Shown piece after piece: positions 5,382 through 7,349 of a DNA stretch of 7,349 nucleotides (position 1 is its first letter; each line of letters begins with the position of its first letter). The stretch is from Gammaproteobacteria bacterium (GTDB lineage Bacteria; Pseudomonadota; Gammaproteobacteria; Methylococcales; Methylomonadaceae): positions 1-7,349 of the forward strand of contig JAJRWJ010000209.1 in NCBI GenBank assembly GCA_024276805.1. Reading direction: 5' to 3'. Below the pieces are notes generated by a model. The model was given only the letters and a program-made list of their open reading frames with translations, was not told where the DNA came from and did not search any database. The position numbers and the translations under genes were made by a program.

Positions 5382-6428
5382 TTATTGGATGATGACGGTT
5401 TCGCCTGCGCGTAAACCGGATTGAATTTCCACCAGGTCGCCGTGGCGTTTGCCGGTGCGCACATGTCGGGTGAGTGTCCTGTCGTCGACAAGTATTGTCA
5501 CGATTTCCAGCTGGCCGATTTTCCGCACCGCCCTGGCGGGGATCAGCAGGGCGGTGTGCTGACTGCAGGCCTGGTCCAGCCAGCCGAACAGCCCCGGCTG
5601 CAGGCCCTTTAGCAGAGGCAGAGTGGACTTGATCAGTATGGTGCGGGTCTCAGGGTCGACCTCGGGAGTGATTTCATCGATTTCGGCCGTCAGTTTCTCC
5701 GGCATGGTCTCGATTCTTACCGATACCCTGGCGCCCAACTGCAAGTGCAGCGCGCATTGCGTCGGCACCGCGGTTTCCAGGCGCAATGCCGCGGAATTAT
5801 GGATCACGACGATGGGTACTCCGGCCAGCCCCATGTCTCCGGGTTCCTTGAGTCGTTGTACGATGACGCCGTCAAAAGGGGCTTTCAGCGTGGTTTCGGC
5901 GAGATTGATGGCGATTTCCTGCAAAGCGCTGCCGGCCGCGTCGACCCTGGCCTTGGCGGCACGGGCCTGGGCCACTACCCGATCGGAGGTTTGCTTGGTG
6001 GCGGCTTGTTTGGCAAACAGGCTGCGGATCCTGCGTTCATCGGCGCGGGCCCGCTGCCAGTCCGCCCGTGCTGCCGCCAGATCGGCGGCGGCAGCCTGTT
6101 TCTGGGCGTGCAGCGCTTTCTGGTCGAGCCGGGCAATGACGTCGCCTTTGTTCACTTTGTCGCCGGCATTGACTGTGATTTCCATGATACGCGCAGTCAC
6201 CCGGGGGGCGATTTTTGCCTCGGTGCGTGATTTGACGGTGCCAGGCCAGGAAAGCACGTCGTCGACCACTTTGCTGACTACTTCGACCTTTTCCAGTGAA
6301 TTCACCGGCGCTGGCTGCAACGCGGTTTCACCGGGTGTTGTCTTCGTATGGCCGATCATGCCCAGCATATAGAGCAGCAGGATAATCAGTGCGACGATGG
6401 CGATGCCGCTGTAGATGATTTTTTTCAT
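5382..6428 (-). CDS. RND periplasmic adaptor subunit (membrane fusion protein)
   Basis: The 348-residue protein bridges the RND permease and the TolC duct. Residues 4-24 form one hydrophobic helix (IIYSGIAIVALIILLLYML) with no lipobox cysteine, so it is anchored by a membrane helix, not by lipid. The two lipoyl half-motifs lie at about 63-102 (GTVKSRTEAKIAPRV, NAGDKVNKGDVIARLD) and 178-212 (ETTLKAPFDGVIVQRLKEPGD). They flank an Ala/Arg-rich alpha-helical hairpin (about 103-177) that meets TolC. A beta-barrel (about 213-285) and a membrane-proximal domain (about 286-348) follow, which is normal for the family. ATG at 6428 is chosen over an in-frame TTG at 6452 because it directly starts a standard MKK-type anchor. 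Neither has a clear ribosome site. It lies 62 bases after the TolC gene and 15 before the permease gene, consistent with one transcript. Confidence 0.93.
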   Translation of the reverse strand: MKKIIYSGIAIVALIILLLYMLGMIGHTKTTPGETALQPAPVNSLEKVEVVSKVVDDVLSWPGTVKSRTEAKIAPRVTARIMEITVNAGDKVNKGDVIARLDQKALHAQKQAAAADLAAARADWQRARADERRIRSLFAKQAATKQTSDRVVAQARAAKARVDAAGSALQEIAINLAETTLKAPFDGVIVQRLKEPGDMGLAGVPIVVIHNSAALRLETAVPTQCALHLQLGARVSVRIETMPEKLTAEIDEITPEVDPETRTILIKSTLPLLKGLQPGLFGWLDQACSQHTALLIPARAVRKIGQLEIVTILVDDRTLTRHVRTGKRHGDLVEIQSGLRAGETVIIQ

Positions 6429-6490
6429 AGCTATGGTTTTTGTGTCGAACAAGAATAAATTCTACAGCTGCTTCAATCGGGCAGATCCTG

Positions 6491-7349
6491 TCATTGCCAC
6501 TCTCCCAGGGCTCTTTTCAGCAGCGCCTCGGCGCGGAATGTGTCGTAGCGGGCGGCGATGGTTCTGGCATTGGCCTGATCCCGGGCCGCCTCCGATTCGA
6601 TATAGCGGGTTACCGTTGCCGTGCCGGCACGGTGCTGTTCGGTGACCAGGCGCAGCGCTTCATCGGCGGATGCCACCGAAGCCTCTGTGACCTTGTAGCG
6701 TTGCAGGGCTTCCTGCAGCGCCAGGTAGGCATTTTTCACTTCCTGATTGACCTGCAGCCGGATCTTGTGGGCCTGTTCCGCGGCTTCGGCCAGTTGTCGT
6801 TCGGCCTTTTTGATGCGCTGCTGGGTGCCGAAGCCGGAAAACAGATCCATTTCCATGGCGACCCCGGCAGTCAGGTTGTCCTGTTTTGCCGAGAAGGCGA
6901 TATTTTCACTGTTGATACCGTAATTGATGAAGGCGTCGATGCGCGGCAGGTGTTCTCCCTGGGCTATCTTGACCTCTCTCTGGCGTGTCTCCACCTGGCG
7001 GTCGGCCGCCTGTATTTCCGGACGTGCGCTTTCGGCGCGGTGGAACAATTCCTCGAGTGTGGCCGGGAAGTCGGGCAGCTTCTGGTCCTTTTGCGCCACC
7101 GTCTGCACCGGGCTGGCGGGAGACAGGTCCAGTATCGTGCGCAGCACGGTGCGCGCCATTTCGATGGCATTCTCTGCGCGGATCAATGCTTCCCGGGAGC
7201 GCGCCAACCTGACATCCAGAGACAGCACATCGGATTTCAGCGCAGTTCCGCCATGAAAGCGGATTTCGGTATTTTTCAATTCCCGGGAAACGGCGTCGAT
7301 GGAACGCTCGGCAATGATTTTGTTTTCCTGGGCAACCAGCAGCGCATAA
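6491..7349 (-). CDS. TolC-family outer membrane efflux protein (partial, N-terminus off window)
   Basis: The frame is open to the high-coordinate edge and ends at TGA 6493-6491, giving 285 visible residues of a family usually 420-480 long. A TTG inside the frame at 7279 is not the start, because coding continues upstream (YALLVAQENK). The two TolC structural repeats are recognisable. The end of the first has the helix GTALKSDVLSLDVRLARSR. The second begins at ARPEIQAADRQVETRQREV, continues through LPRIDAFINYG and the strand AMEMDLFSGFG, and ends with the long helix IESEAARDQANARTIAARYD. These helices build the periplasmic tunnel and the strands the outer-membrane barrel, as a trimer. The signal peptide must lie beyond the window. 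As the promoter-proximal gene seen, it supplies the exit duct for the adaptor and permease that follow. It could serve more than one pump. Confidence 0.92.
   Translation of the reverse strand, partial: YALLVAQENKIIAERSIDAVSRELKNTEIRFHGGTALKSDVLSLDVRLARSREALIRAENAIEMARTVLRTILDLSPASPVQTVAQKDQKLPDFPATLEELFHRAESARPEIQAADRQVETRQREVKIAQGEHLPRIDAFINYGINSENIAFSAKQDNLTAGVAMEMDLFSGFGTQQRIKKAERQLAEAAEQAHKIRLQVNQEVKNAYLALQEALQRYKVTEASVASADEALRLVTEQHRAGTATVTRYIESEAARDQANARTIAARYDTFRAEALLKRALGEWQ

Noticed and set aside
6429..6452. TTG start at 6452 for the adaptor
   Set aside because: It would add eight polar residues before an ordinary MKK anchor, with no ribosome site to support it.

Overview
All six genes found here read from the complementary strand. 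Reading in the direction of transcription (high to low coordinates), the window holds three blocks. (1) 7349-2064: a tripartite RND efflux operon made of a TolC-family outer membrane factor (its start lies off the window), a membrane-anchored periplasmic adaptor and a 1100-residue RND permease. (2) 1674-284: a group 1 truncated hemoglobin followed 14-17 bases later by a [2Fe-2S]/FAD/NAD(P)H reductase. One in-frame TGA interrupts the reductase at a glycine of its nucleotide-binding loop. (3) 173-1: the first 57 codons of an exported protein that appears to enter a pentapeptide-repeat domain.

The tripartite pump, GC-rich coding sequence and family resemblances suggest a Gram-negative proteobacterium, most likely gammaproteobacterial. 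No ribosomal or other marker gene fixes the taxon. TGA ends the TolC and RND genes, so the standard code applies.

The pump genes should work together: the permease uses the proton gradient, the adaptor bridges the periplasm and the TolC trimer forms the exit duct. No regulator or substrate-defining gene is present, so the substrate is unknown. The globin and reductase look like flavohemoglobin split into two proteins: a heme protein that could oxidise NO or bind O2, and a dedicated electron donor. The globin carries lysine, not histidine, at position E10, as in the lysine-ligated algal globin THB1.

The 389-base gap between the pump and the globin (1675-2063) is the most unusual part of the window. 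Five different hairpins lie almost end to end in 1706-1852. They are enclosed by an 11-bp perfect inverted repeat (1691-1701 / 1849-1859) whose outer bases are TA. Upstream are a dyad (1901-1946) overlapping a candidate promoter and a second, larger inverted repeat (1966-2047), also TA-bounded, with a REP-like core. The region could be a structured leader RNA of the globin operon, a MITE-like insertion, or both. The sequence alone does not decide.
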